Positions 1 to 7,776 of a stretch of DNA of 22,760 nucleotides are shown here, piece after piece. How positions within the stretch are numbered: position 1 is the first letter of the stretch; every line of letters begins with the position of its first letter. Both the position numbers and the translations under genes were made by a program. The stretch is from CAZVYN01 sp964631125 (GTDB lineage Bacteria > Eisenbacteria > RBG-16-71-46 > CAIMUX01). Below the pieces are notes generated by a model, which did no database searches, had not been told where the DNA came from, and saw nothing but the letters and a program-made list of their open reading frames with translations. The DNA lies in the NCBI GenBank assembly GCA_964631125.1, contig CAZVYN010000068.1:1-22760 (forward strand), in the 5' to 3' direction.

Positions 1-1245
1 CCTCCCGCTCTCCCGCACCCGCCGCTCCTGCGTCTTCATATCCACCTCGATCAGCCCGAACTTCGCCCTGTATCCATCCGCCCACTCGAAGTTGTCCAGC
101 AGCGACCAATGCAGGTACCCGAGCACCGGGATCCCTTCCGCGCTCGCTCGCATCAGCTCCCACAAGTGGAGCAAGAGAAACGTGTGCCGGTTCGAGTCGT
201 CGCGAGCGGCGGTCCCGTTCTCCGTCACCAGCACCGGGAGACCGTGGCGGGCGAAACGCCGGAGGAAATGCCCGAATCCCTCGGGGTAGATCTCCCATCC
301 GAGGTCGTTTCGCTTGGCGACGTGCTGGTAGGTCTCCAGACTACACATATTGCCGATCAGCCCCGGCACGTCGAAGCCGGTATTCTTCACGAAGTCGCGT
401 GTATAGTAGTTCAGCCCGACGAAATCGAGGGTGTGCGCCGCGGGCAGTCGCTCCCACATGACTCCTGGAATGAGGAGGCTGCCTCGATGGATGGCGTCGA
501 GGAAGACGTCGTTGAAAATGTATTCGCGCACGCGGACCGACATGCGATCGAACCACGAGTCGGGATTGCACGGGCTGGAGGCGATTCCGTGCTTGGCCAA
601 TCCGACCTTGGCGCGCGGGTACAGTTCGTGGATCGCACGATAGGCGCGAGCGTGGGTGCGCAACATGCGGGCGAGGACGCGGAACGCCGTCGCGTGATCC
701 TGTTTTCCGGGCGGCCACTGGCCGATCACGTATCCCTTGAAGAGTTGGACCACCGGTTCGTTGATCGTGATCCACCACCGGACCCTGGCGCCGTACTCGG
801 TGACGACGCGGCGCACGAAACGCTCGAACAGCATTTCGAACCGCTCGCACTCCCACCCACCCTGGGCGGACAGCCACTGCGGCAGGGTGAAATGGAGCAG
901 CGTGACGATCGGCTCGATCCGCCGTTCGACCAGCGCATGGATGACCTCGCCGTAGTGCGCCAGCGCTTCGTCGCAGAAGCGTCCCTCTTCCGGTTCGATC
1001 CGGCTCCACTCGACCGAGAATCGATGGGCGTTGTGACGCAATTCGTGAGCGAGATCGAAGTCTTCCCTGAACCGACGGTAATGATCGGCGGCGAGCCCCG
1101 AAGGGGTCGCGACGCGCCCCGCCTGCTCCCAGGCCCACCAATCGTTGTTGGTGTTGTCGCCCTCTACCTGGTGAGCCGAGGTGGCCGCGCCCCAGAGGAA
1201 GTCGGGCGGAAACCGGAAGCTCTCGATGCGCGGATCGTCGGTCAC
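1..1245 (-). CDS. Glycoside hydrolase family 1 (beta-glucosidase type), 3' end off window
   Basis: Retaining beta-glycosidase of family GH1, which hydrolyses beta-linked glucosides or related sugars. The visible 415 codons cover nearly the whole TIM barrel. Near the N-terminus is FLWGAATSAHQVEG. The acid/base glutamate is E163 in ITINEP and the nucleophile is E342 in VTENGT. The GH1 C-terminal signature YLHWSLLDNFEWADGY follows. Bacterial members are usually about 440-460 residues, so roughly the last 25-40 are outside the window. The start is GTG at 1245 because GGAGGAAGG sits just upstream and the conserved FRFPPDFLWGA block begins about 10 residues later. No signal peptide is visible, so it is probably cytoplasmic. 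It is divergent from the secretion ATPase gene, with 137 nt between them. Substrate specificity cannot be read from the sequence. The family assignment is very secure. Confidence 0.95.
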   Translation of the reverse strand, partial: MTDDPRIESFRFPPDFLWGAATSAHQVEGDNTNNDWWAWEQAGRVATPSGLAADHYRRFREDFDLAHELRHNAHRFSVEWSRIEPEEGRFCDEALAHYGEVIHALVERRIEPIVTLLHFTLPQWLSAQGGWECERFEMLFERFVRRVVTEYGARVRWWITINEPVVQLFKGYVIGQWPPGKQDHATAFRVLARMLRTHARAYRAIHELYPRAKVGLAKHGIASSPCNPDSWFDRMSVRVREYIFNDVFLDAIHRGSLLIPGVMWERLPAAHTLDFVGLNYYTRDFVKNTGFDVPGLIGNMCSLETYQHVAKRNDLGWEIYPEGFGHFLRRFARHGLPVLVTENGTAARDDSNRHTFLLLHLWELMRASAEGIPVLGYLHWSLLDNFEWADGYRAKFGLIEVDMKTQERRVRESGR

Positions 1246-1382
1246 TCCAGCCTTCCTCCAGGAATCGCGCTGCGTCACGGGCAGCTACGTTAGCGCGGGA
1301 AGCTCCAAGACGCGTTGAAATGGGTCGAAGTTCCTCATCCAGTCTCGACGTCGCGCCGATACGAGCAAGGAGGAGGACCTAG
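1246..1382. promoter_or_regulatory. Divergent intergenic region between GH1 and secretion ATPase genes
   Basis: This spacer must hold promoters for both divergent genes. On the + strand a TTGAAA at 1315-1320 is followed after 17 nt by TCCAGT, a poor -10 match, so the promoter call is weak. The clear signals are translational: AGGAGG just before ATG 1383 on the + strand and GGAGGAAGG before GTG 1245 on the - strand. No operator-like palindrome stands out. Confidence 0.3.
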
Positions 1383-3533
1383 ATGGAACCGACACGTCCG
1401 CTCGGCGAGATCCTGATCGAAAACGGCTATCTGACGGTCGACCAGTTGGATGAAGCACTCGCTCAGCAGAAGCAGCGGCCCGACATCCCTCTCGGACAGC
1501 TCTGTGTGTCGCTCGGGCACCTCAGTCAAGACCGACTGCGCGTGATCTTGGCGCGTTATGGCAAGCAAATCGCGCTCGGAGAGATGCTGTGCAACGCGGG
1601 TTCCGTGAGCCTTCATCAGATCGCCGGCGCGCTCCAGGAACAGCAGCGGACCGGCCAGCGACTCGGAGAGATCCTGATCCGGCAAGGGATCATCAGCGAG
1701 GTCGCGCTCTACGGCATGCTGACCCAGCAGTATGGAATCCCGTTCGTCCCGATCGGGGAGATGAACCCGGCGGCGGGGCTCAAGCACCTCGTGACGCCGG
1801 TCTTCGCCGCACAGAATCGCCTGGTGCCGATCTCGCGCCTGGGCGATCAGCTCACCGTCGCGATCTCCGATCCGGCGCGCGTCTCCATCATGGAAGACCT
1901 CGGCACGACCACGGGACTCCGCGTCACCCCGGTGTTGGCGACGCCTTCCGATGTCGCCACCGTCTACCACCGTCTCTATGGGGCTGAACTCGGCGAGCAG
2001 CTCGCTCAGCGATCGCTCGGCCGCCAGCGCGGAAAGCACGACACGGTCGCGGACCGCGCCTCCAGCGCACCCAGACCGATCGCGGCGACTCCACTTTCTC
2101 CCGCGGCCGCGCGGATCGCCGCGGCCTCCACCGCAGGCCGACTCGGCGGCTTCACGTCGTCTCCGGACATCCCGACCTCGGCTCTCCAGACTTGGACGGA
2201 AGACTCAGGGGTCGAGGTCATCGAAGAGGAGCTGCTCGAGACCTCCTACGGGAACAAGTACACGACCGGAGAAGACAGCCCACTCGTCCAGAACGTCGTG
2301 CAGGCGATGATCCGCCGCGCGCTCTCGCTCCGCGCGAGCGATATCCATCTCGAAGCGACCGTGAACGGACCGCGCGTCCGGCTGCGCGTCGACGGTGTTC
2401 TGCACGAGCACCATCTCGGGGATCTGCACACTCCGTTCAACAACGCCTATCGGTCGGTCATCTCTCGGCTGAAAATTCTCTCCCAGCTCGATATCACCGA
2501 ACGCCGACGTCCGCAGGACGGCAGCTTTCGCATGCTGGCTCGTTCGGCGAAGGGCCTCAACTCGGTCGACTTCCGCGTCTCGACGCTGCCGGGACGTTTC
2601 GGTGAGGGGATGGTCCTGCGTATCCTCGACCAGACTCGCGCGCCGCAGTCCTTGGAGGGACTCGGTCTCTCCCCCGATGTCGTGCGCGATCTGATGGCGG
2701 CGATCCACCGTCCGACCGGAATCCTCCTCATCACCGGACCGACCGGATCGGGCAAGAGTTCCACGCTCTACGCCGCGCTGCGCACGATCTACCACCCGGG
2801 CCTGAAGATCCTGACGGCCGAGGATCCGATCGAGTACACGCACCCCGGCATCTGTCAGGCCGAGGTGAATCCGATTCTCGACAACACGTTCGCCAAGTAC
2901 CTGCGCGCATTCCTGCGGCAAGATCCGGACGTGATCATGGTGGGCGAAATCCGCGACTCCGAGACGGCCGAGATGGCGATGCGCGCGGCGCAGACGGGAC
3001 ACCTCCTGCTGAGCACGCTCCACACCAACAGCTCGACCGCCAGCGTGGCGCGGCTGCTCGATCTGGAGATGGACCCGAACAGCATCGCGTCGACTCTGAT
3101 CGCGATCATGGCCCAGCGCCTCGTGCGCAAGGTCTGCGCCGAGTGCTCCGAGACGTATGAACCGGAGGACTACCTGCTGGCCGAGTGGTTCGAAGAGCCG
3201 CCGACCGCCGTGGCCTGGAAGCGCGGCCGCGGCTGCGGCGCTTGCTCCGGCGCCGGGTACGCGGGCCGAGTCGCGGTGGCGGAGCTCTGGACTCCGTCCC
3301 ACCAGGAAATCATGATGGTGAACAAGCGCGTCAGCTCCGACGAATTGCGCCGCGAAGCGCTCACCCACATGAAGTGCCTCGGCGAAGACGCTCTCCGCAA
3401 GGCGATCGCCGGCGTCACGACGCTGGACGAGGCCTTCCGCATCGTGCCGTATGAAGACGTCGTCCATGTGCGGCAGCAGCGTTCGGCGCAGATGGCGACG
3501 GAAACTCCGCAGCGGGTCTCGCGAGCGGCCTGA
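1383..3533 (+). CDS. PilB/GspE-type secretion or type IV pilus assembly ATPase
   Basis: Cytoplasmic hexameric ATPase that powers type IV pilus assembly or type II secretion. Residues 1 to about 200 form a MshEN/GspE N-terminal region, with repeated helical LGEIL-type segments and then an alpha/beta part. A low-complexity Ala/Ser/Pro linker spans roughly 215-270. The RecA-like ATPase follows: Walker A GPTGSGKS at 452-459 (K458), Walker B VIMVGEIRD at 517-525 (E522), then the His-box region GHLLLSTLHTN. A zinc-binding tetracysteine module is present (C585, C588, C618, C621), typical of GspE and PilB. The 716-residue length is on the long side because of the extended N-terminus. An ideal AGGAGG precedes ATG 1383. 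No pilin, platform or secretin gene is adjacent, so pilus versus type II secretion cannot be decided here. The gene ends ahead of a strong hairpin at 3627-3673. Confidence 0.93.
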   Translation: MEPTRPLGEILIENGYLTVDQLDEALAQQKQRPDIPLGQLCVSLGHLSQDRLRVILARYGKQIALGEMLCNAGSVSLHQIAGALQEQQRTGQRLGEILIRQGIISEVALYGMLTQQYGIPFVPIGEMNPAAGLKHLVTPVFAAQNRLVPISRLGDQLTVAISDPARVSIMEDLGTTTGLRVTPVLATPSDVATVYHRLYGAELGEQLAQRSLGRQRGKHDTVADRASSAPRPIAATPLSPAAARIAAASTAGRLGGFTSSPDIPTSALQTWTEDSGVEVIEEELLETSYGNKYTTGEDSPLVQNVVQAMIRRALSLRASDIHLEATVNGPRVRLRVDGVLHEHHLGDLHTPFNNAYRSVISRLKILSQLDITERRRPQDGSFRMLARSAKGLNSVDFRVSTLPGRFGEGMVLRILDQTRAPQSLEGLGLSPDVVRDLMAAIHRPTGILLITGPTGSGKSSTLYAALRTIYHPGLKILTAEDPIEYTHPGICQAEVNPILDNTFAKYLRAFLRQDPDVIMVGEIRDSETAEMAMRAAQTGHLLLSTLHTNSSTASVARLLDLEMDPNSIASTLIAIMAQRLVRKVCAECSETYEPEDYLLAEWFEEPPTAVAWKRGRGCGACSGAGYAGRVAVAELWTPSHQEIMMVNKRVSSDELRREALTHMKCLGEDALRKAIAGVTTLDEAFRIVPYEDVVHVRQQRSAQMATETPQRVSRAA

Positions 3534-3561
3534 CCTCGGGCGGTGTGAGCGCGGCGTTGGC

Positions 3562-3592
3562 GCGGCGGCGCAGCGGCGGCGCAGCGGCGGCC
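3562..3592. repeat. Short GC-rich tandem repeat (11-nt unit)
   Basis: About 2.8 copies of GCGGCGGCGCA lie in the spacer just after the secretion ATPase gene (units at 3562-3572 and 3573-3583, then a partial unit). No coding role is apparent. Such repeats are prone to slippage. Confidence 0.6.
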
Positions 3593-3626
3593 ATCGAGTA
3601 CGTTTCGACCGGCTCATCGGGACGCT

Positions 3627-3673
3627 TGAAAAATTGGTGCAACTCGCCGCGCGGCTAGTTGCACCATTTTTCA
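3627..3673. terminator. Bidirectional intrinsic terminator / dispersed hairpin repeat, copy 1
   Basis: The left arm TGAAAAATTGGTGCAACT (3627-3644) pairs with the right arm AGTTGCACCATTTTTCA (3657-3673), with one extra T in the left arm. The loop contains CCGCGCGG, which extends the stem. The A-run on one side and T-run on the other make it a plausible rho-independent terminator in both directions. It serves the secretion ATPase (+) and the minus-strand secreted FG-GAP gene. A second copy with 19 identical bases lies at 14717-14770. Confidence 0.75.
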
Positions 3674-3957
3674 CATGAGATGATCGCTCGCGATGCGTCG
3701 CGCGTCAGCGTCTTGATGAACTCGACCCGCCGGAATCGCAGTGCGGTCCAGTCCTCATCGATCGCGATCTGACGGACGCCTTCGAATCCGATCTCTCCGA
3801 GCGCGACCCATCCGGTGTCCCGGTTGAAGTCGCAGCGGTACAACGCGTTTCGAAACGTGTTCGACACGTGTTCTGGCTCGGGCAGACCGACGACCCGCGC
3901 GCGGACGAACTGCTCGAGGAAATCTTGTTGGGGGAGTGAAGGCCGACCTCGCTCCAA
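3655..3957 (-). CDS. Possible small hypothetical protein (doubtful)
   Basis: I do not recognise this reading frame. It is 100 codons with mostly G or C at the third position, and protein-like text in the second half (for example DTGWVALGEIGFEG and DEDWTALRFRRVEF). The only starts are TTG 3957 or an internal GTG at EHVSNTF, and neither has a convincing ribosome binding site. The TTG lies inside an 11-bp inverted repeat loop, and the stop lies inside the terminator hairpin. It could be a gene remnant or an accidental open frame in GC-rich DNA. It follows the secreted FG-GAP gene on the same strand with a 42-nt gap. Confidence 0.3.
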   Translation of the reverse strand: MERGRPSLPQQDFLEQFVRARVVGLPEPEHVSNTFRNALYRCDFNRDTGWVALGEIGFEGVRQIAIDEDWTALRFRRVEFIKTLTRDASRAIISCEKWCN

Positions 3958-3994
3958 GCCGGGGTGTCGAGCGGCGATCGACGCTTCACTCCCC
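3931..3994. repeat. 11-bp perfect inverted repeat after the FG-GAP gene
   Basis: GGGGAGTGAAG at 3931-3941 is the exact reverse complement of CTTCACTCCCC at 3984-3994, enclosing 42 nt. It starts 5 nt beyond the minus-strand stop codon at 4000. It could form an mRNA 3' hairpin (decay protection or termination without a U-run) or mark an old insertion. The function is unknown. Confidence 0.6.
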
Positions 3995-3999
3995 GCAAC

Positions 4000-5652
4000 T
4001 CAACGAGCGAGGAGCAGGCGTACGGTTTCTTCTCGATCGGCCGCCGCGAGTCTTCCGAGGTAGAGGCCGGCGGCCATCTCGCGACCGGACTGATCACGGC
4101 CATCCCAGCGCACGACTGCCTGCGAGGCGAGCACGCTGATCTCGCGCACGCGACGCCCGTTCGCGTCATGGATGGAAAAGGCGCCGGTCGCGCCGCTGGA
4201 TAGCACGAGGCGGAGTTCGACCGAGTCGCTGAACGGTTGCGGCCAGACCCCTCGAATCATCGAGTTGGGCGGCGGCGTCAACGCGCCCTGCACATCCGCC
4301 GACGTCGGCTCCGTCACCGTCAGCTTCTGATTCGCGGCGACGTTGCTGAGCACCTGCACGATCCCGCTCGGCCAACGAATCTCGACCGAGTCGGCGGTCG
4401 CGGCGTCGCGCAGCCCGAAGTGGGCGCGCAGATCGTTCTGCCCTTGGAACGTGTTCTGCGCCGAGATGTCCCGTCGCTGCCAGGTCGGGACGCCGCTGAC
4501 CGTCGCCTTCACGCGCACGCGCGCGCCGATCGCCGATCGATTGGAGACGGTTCCGACCAGGTTCAGCGAGAGCCACTTGTTCCCACTGGCTTCGTCGTTC
4601 CGATAGAGCGACCGACGGGTGGTGGGAGCGTTGACATAGAGGTCGACGTCGCCGTCGTCGTCGTAGTCGCCCGCGGTCGCGCCGCGCGTGGCGAAGGCGA
4701 CGGCGGTGAGCGGCGTCGTGATGATGCTCGTGAACGACCCGCCGCCATTGTTCTGGTAGAGCCAGTCCTTGGTCGGACCGTCGGTCGCCACGAAGCAGTC
4801 GAGGTCGCCGTCGTTGTCATAGTCGATCCAGTTCCAGACCTGACCGTCCTGCGGATCGGTCGCGATCGGCGCGTCGGTGATGCGCTCGAACTGCGGCTGA
4901 CCCGTCTCGGTCAGCAGGTTCCGGAAGAGGAAATCGGGCGCGACGGTCCCGTTGGCCGGGCCGCTGCCGATGAAGAGATCTTGGTCCCCATCGTCGTCGT
5001 AGTCGGCCCAGGTCGCGACGGTGTACGGCGCGAGGCCGTCAGTGATCGGTTCGCTCGTCACGCGCGTGAAGCTCCAGCCCGGAGCGCCGCTGTTGTGGAA
5101 CAGATGGTTCGGCAACGGCGCCCCCGGGATGAAGTCCGCCGGATGAGCGATGACGAGGTCGACCCAACCGTCGTTGTCATAGTCGGCCCAGGCGCAGGAC
5201 CAACCGCGGTTGGCGGAGAGATCGCCGAGGCCGCCGGTCTCGACCGCGGTGAAGACGCCGCCCGCGTTTTGGTACAACGCCCCGACGACGCCCGCGCAGA
5301 ATGCGTCGGGGTCGCCGTCCTCGTCGTGGTCCGCCCAGCTTCCGCCGTCCATCGTGAAACCGGGGTTGACCACGTTCTCGCTCCCGAGGCCGCTCCCGAG
5401 GATCTGCGCGAAGACCCCGCCGCCGTCGTTGCGATAGAGATCGTTCGGATTCGCGAAGAGATCGATGTCGCCGTCGCCGTCGTAGTCGACCCAGCTCGCG
5501 CCGTAGTAATCGCCTCCGCCCGCCCCGGGGTCGGTCACGATCGGGTTCGAGACGTCGGTCACCTTGGTGAATGTGAATGCCGCCGATGGCTCAGCGGACG
5601 CGGCCAACAGAGCAACGACGGCCGCCGCCGTCAGGATCAGGCGCTTGGTCAT
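4000..5652 (-). CDS. Secreted FG-GAP/VCBS repeat protein with ASPIC/UnbV and FlgD-Ig-like domains
   Basis: Exported protein of 550 residues. A Sec signal peptide spans about 1-25 (basic MTKR, hydrophobic core, SAEPSAA). FG-GAP/VCBS-type beta-propeller repeats follow, each with a calcium-loop motif DxDxDGDxD: near 57-65, 109-117, 158-166, 218-226, 278-286 and 329-337. Residues about 355-450 match an ASPIC/UnbV domain (NRSAIGARVRV and SVEIRWPSG). The last 80 residues resemble a FlgD Ig-like fold (FSIHDANGRRVREI, WDGRDQSGREMAAGLYLGRL), often found at the C-terminus of exported proteins in FCB-related bacteria, where it may act in surface attachment or sorting. Ligand or partner is unknown. The ATG is preceded by GGGGAGAGAGGAA. 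The gene stands alone, divergent from the cluster at 5780. Confidence 0.9.
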   Translation of the reverse strand: MTKRLILTAAAVVALLAASAEPSAAFTFTKVTDVSNPIVTDPGAGGGDYYGASWVDYDGDGDIDLFANPNDLYRNDGGGVFAQILGSGLGSENVVNPGFTMDGGSWADHDEDGDPDAFCAGVVGALYQNAGGVFTAVETGGLGDLSANRGWSCAWADYDNDGWVDLVIAHPADFIPGAPLPNHLFHNSGAPGWSFTRVTSEPITDGLAPYTVATWADYDDDGDQDLFIGSGPANGTVAPDFLFRNLLTETGQPQFERITDAPIATDPQDGQVWNWIDYDNDGDLDCFVATDGPTKDWLYQNNGGGSFTSIITTPLTAVAFATRGATAGDYDDDGDVDLYVNAPTTRRSLYRNDEASGNKWLSLNLVGTVSNRSAIGARVRVKATVSGVPTWQRRDISAQNTFQGQNDLRAHFGLRDAATADSVEIRWPSGIVQVLSNVAANQKLTVTEPTSADVQGALTPPPNSMIRGVWPQPFSDSVELRLVLSSGATGAFSIHDANGRRVREISVLASQAVVRWDGRDQSGREMAAGLYLGRLAAADREETVRLLLAR

Positions 5653-5766
5653 ATCGATTCCTCTCTCCCCCGGCAGGCGCGCATCGACAGCGTGCTCGTA
5701 CCGTCATGACGCTACGGACCGGGGAGGACAGGGAGATACTCACCAGAACTGCGGATTCTGGCCTGC

Positions 5767-5772
5767 TAGGCT
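5767..5772 (+). promoter_or_regulatory. Candidate -10 box for a leaderless mRNA
   Basis: TAGGCT, preceded by TGC (an extended -10 feature), ends exactly 7 nt before GTG 5780. That distance would place transcription initiation at or next to the start codon. The same geometry occurs at 12173-12178. No good -35 hexamer is visible 16-18 nt upstream. A short AGG inside the same box is the only Shine-Dalgarno candidate. Confidence 0.35.
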
Positions 5773-5779
5773 GTCCGGC

Positions 5780-7075
5780 GTGCCGACCGACGACCCATTT
5801 TCGACCCAGCCGCGCGGGACCCAGCCGCGTGGGACCCCGTCCCTTCGGAAGCGCTCGCGCTTCCTCCTCGTGCCGGTCGGCATCGGCTTGGTGCTGTTCT
5901 TCGCGACCTTCTTCATTCCGCGTTCCAGGTTCGAGGCGCCGCAGCGGCAGGGTCCGCCGGCCGTCGTCGGACAGGAAGAGGAGAGGATGGTCTCTGGACC
6001 GGGCGGCGGTCGCGCCAGCAGCCGGAACCTCCACTGGGAGACGCGATATCACTTCGAGCTCCACGGCCACGACCTCAGCTCGTCGCAGCGCCGGTGGAAA
6101 CACCACCTGCTCATGTTGCGAGACAAGGATGGCGGCAGCTCCGCCGAGATTCGAATTCTCGGGCAGGATGGCGACGCGGTCTGGCTCTACCTCCACGACC
6201 AGGTGATCGCGGTCTCGAGTCGCGACCGAAACGTGCTGGCCGATCGCGCTTTTTTGGAGCAACGGACGCCGGCACTGGCCGGAATGATCCCCGCGGAACT
6301 GAACTTCTACGCGTTTGATCAAGGACTCGTCATCACCGCCGCCGACGCGCGTCGTTTCATCGTGCGGGCGCCCGAATTCGCCGCCTTACCGTACACGCCC
6401 GCCAACGAGGAGTGGTTCACCCGCGCGCAATACATGTCGACACGCTGGAATGGTGGATATAGCACGAAGGACTTCCTCACGCGCCAAGCGACGATCGACG
6501 GCCGGTGGATCGGCTTCTACTCGGCGAAAGAGGCGGCCGACGCCGGAGAAGACGAGTTCGGTTCGAGTCTCGAGAATCCCTCGAGCGTCCTCGACGAAGG
6601 CTCGCAGGCTCGGCGCACGTTCTGGTCGGCGCGCATCGGAAAGACGAAGGAGTTCAGCGAGGGGCGCCATGATCGGCTGTTCGATCTGACGCGACGGCCG
6701 GGAGCACCAGAGTACTTGCGCAGCGGCTTCTTCATCCGACAGGGTACGACACAACCGCTCCTCACGCCCGATGCCTCGGGGACGACCGGACCGATGATCC
6801 TGCACCTCACACGCATCGACGCCGAGGGTCGGCTGGCGTTGACCTCGCTGGGGCCTGACTTCGGCGAACGCTGGACGGCCGTACTGCCGTTCTCCGAACT
6901 GGAGAATCGATGGGAGTGGGCGGATCGCTTGCTCCTGGTCGGCTCGCAGCAGATCACCGCAAAGGGAGTGACCCGCACACACGATCTCATCACCACCGTC
7001 GATCTCCGCGATGGCGCCGTCTCCGGATGGAACGTGACGCTCGAGCGCGATGCCGCGACGGTCCCGACGCCCTGA
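5780..7075 (+). CDS. Membrane-anchored protein of unknown function
   Basis: I do not recognise the family. The 431-residue product has a short N-terminal cytoplasmic tail with a duplicated QPRGT pentapeptide (residues 10-19), then basic residues and one transmembrane segment (about 30-50, FLLVPVGIGLVLFFATFF). A large, probably extracytoplasmic domain rich in beta strands and Trp/Tyr follows. Its C-terminal part (about 330-430) reads like strands of a beta-propeller or sandwich, with ...RIDAEGRLALTSLGPDF... and ...LITTVDLRDGAV.... GTG 5780 was chosen because earlier in-frame starts would run into the 5' end of the divergent gene, and because a TANNNT box lies 7 nt upstream. It is 22 nt from the methyltransferase gene, so the two are probably co-transcribed. 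Confidence 0.75.
   Translation: MPTDDPFSTQPRGTQPRGTPSLRKRSRFLLVPVGIGLVLFFATFFIPRSRFEAPQRQGPPAVVGQEEERMVSGPGGGRASSRNLHWETRYHFELHGHDLSSSQRRWKHHLLMLRDKDGGSSAEIRILGQDGDAVWLYLHDQVIAVSSRDRNVLADRAFLEQRTPALAGMIPAELNFYAFDQGLVITAADARRFIVRAPEFAALPYTPANEEWFTRAQYMSTRWNGGYSTKDFLTRQATIDGRWIGFYSAKEAADAGEDEFGSSLENPSSVLDEGSQARRTFWSARIGKTKEFSEGRHDRLFDLTRRPGAPEYLRSGFFIRQGTTQPLLTPDASGTTGPMILHLTRIDAEGRLALTSLGPDFGERWTAVLPFSELENRWEWADRLLLVGSQQITAKGVTRTHDLITTVDLRDGAVSGWNVTLERDAATVPTP
5807..5836 (+). repeat. 15-nt in-frame tandem duplication (QPRGT x2)
   Basis: Two adjacent 15-nt units, CAGCCGCGCGGGACC and CAGCCGCGTGGGACC, differ at one base and encode QPRGT twice in the cytoplasmic tail of the membrane protein. The substitution is synonymous (CGC to CGT). 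Confidence 0.7.
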
Positions 7076-7097
7076 ACCGACAACCCCGGGAGACCCC

Positions 7098-7772
7098 ATG
7101 AGCCAAGACACCTGGAACGCCGTCGACTCCTACATCGTCGACTCGCTGGTCCCGCAGGATGAAGCCCTCACCGGCGCCCTCGCGGCGAGCGCGGCCGCCG
7201 GACTGCCGGAGATCCAGATCTCCCCGAACCAGGGAAGGCTGCTCTATCTCCTGGCGCGCATGCACGGCGCGAAGAACATTCTCGAGATCGGGACGCTGGG
7301 GGGCTACAGCGCGATCTGGTTGGCGCACGGCCTGGCGGAGGGCGGGCGACTGATCACTCTGGAATCGGACGCGAAGCACGCGGCGATCGCCCGCGGCGCC
7401 ATCGCGCAAGCGGGCCTGAGCGATCGCGTCGAGGTTCGCCTGGGGCGCGCGCTCGACACCCTGCCGCAACTGGAGGCGGAGGGGCTCGGCCCCTTCGATC
7501 TCGTCTTCATCGACGCCGACAAGCCGAGCAACGCCGACTACTTTACCTGGGCGCTCAAGCTCTCGCGGATCGGCAGCGTCATCATCGTGGACAATGTCGT
7601 GCGCAAAGGGACGATCGTCGACGCGAAGAACGAAGATCCGAATGTCGTGGGCGTGCGCCGTCTCTATGAACTGCTCAGGATCGAGCCGCGCGTGCACGCC
7701 ACGGCGGTCCAAACGGTCGGGAGCAAGGGACACGACGGCTTCGTGCTCGCGCTGGTCGTCGCCGGGGCCTAG
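7098..7772 (+). CDS. Class I SAM-dependent O-methyltransferase (family 3)
   Basis: Small cytoplasmic O-methyltransferase of the catechol/caffeoyl-CoA type (Methyltransf_3), 224 residues, the usual length. The SAM-binding motif I is ILEIGTLGGYSAIWLA (61-76). The acidic end of the next strand is LITLESD. The metal-site and catalytic region is FDLVFIDADK (133-142, D139 and D141), followed by IIVDNVVRKG (162-171, with D165 and N166), as in Mg-dependent COMT-like enzymes. The ATG at 7098 follows GGGAG. The longer in-frame opening to 7050 overlaps the preceding gene and adds non-conserved sequence. It lies 22 nt after the membrane protein gene and 4 nt before the GWxTD-like gene. The acceptor substrate is unknown. 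Confidence 0.93.
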   Translation: MSQDTWNAVDSYIVDSLVPQDEALTGALAASAAAGLPEIQISPNQGRLLYLLARMHGAKNILEIGTLGGYSAIWLAHGLAEGGRLITLESDAKHAAIARGAIAQAGLSDRVEVRLGRALDTLPQLEAEGLGPFDLVFIDADKPSNADYFTWALKLSRIGSVIIVDNVVRKGTIVDAKNEDPNVVGVRRLYELLRIEPRVHATAVQTVGSKGHDGFVLALVVAGA

Positions 7773-7776
7773 CCGC

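Noticed and set aside
109..1293. 394-codon open frame on the + strand
   Set aside because: It is antisense to the GH1 gene, whose catalytic motifs are unambiguous. It is an artefact of high GC and codon bias.
2205..3674. 489-codon open frame on the - strand
   Set aside because: It is antisense to the secretion ATPase. Its translation is rich in Arg/His/Asp with no recognisable motif.
4237..5709. 490-codon open frame on the + strand, Val/Arg-rich
   Set aside because: It is a mirror of the repetitive Asp-rich calcium loops of the FG-GAP protein on the other strand, not a gene.
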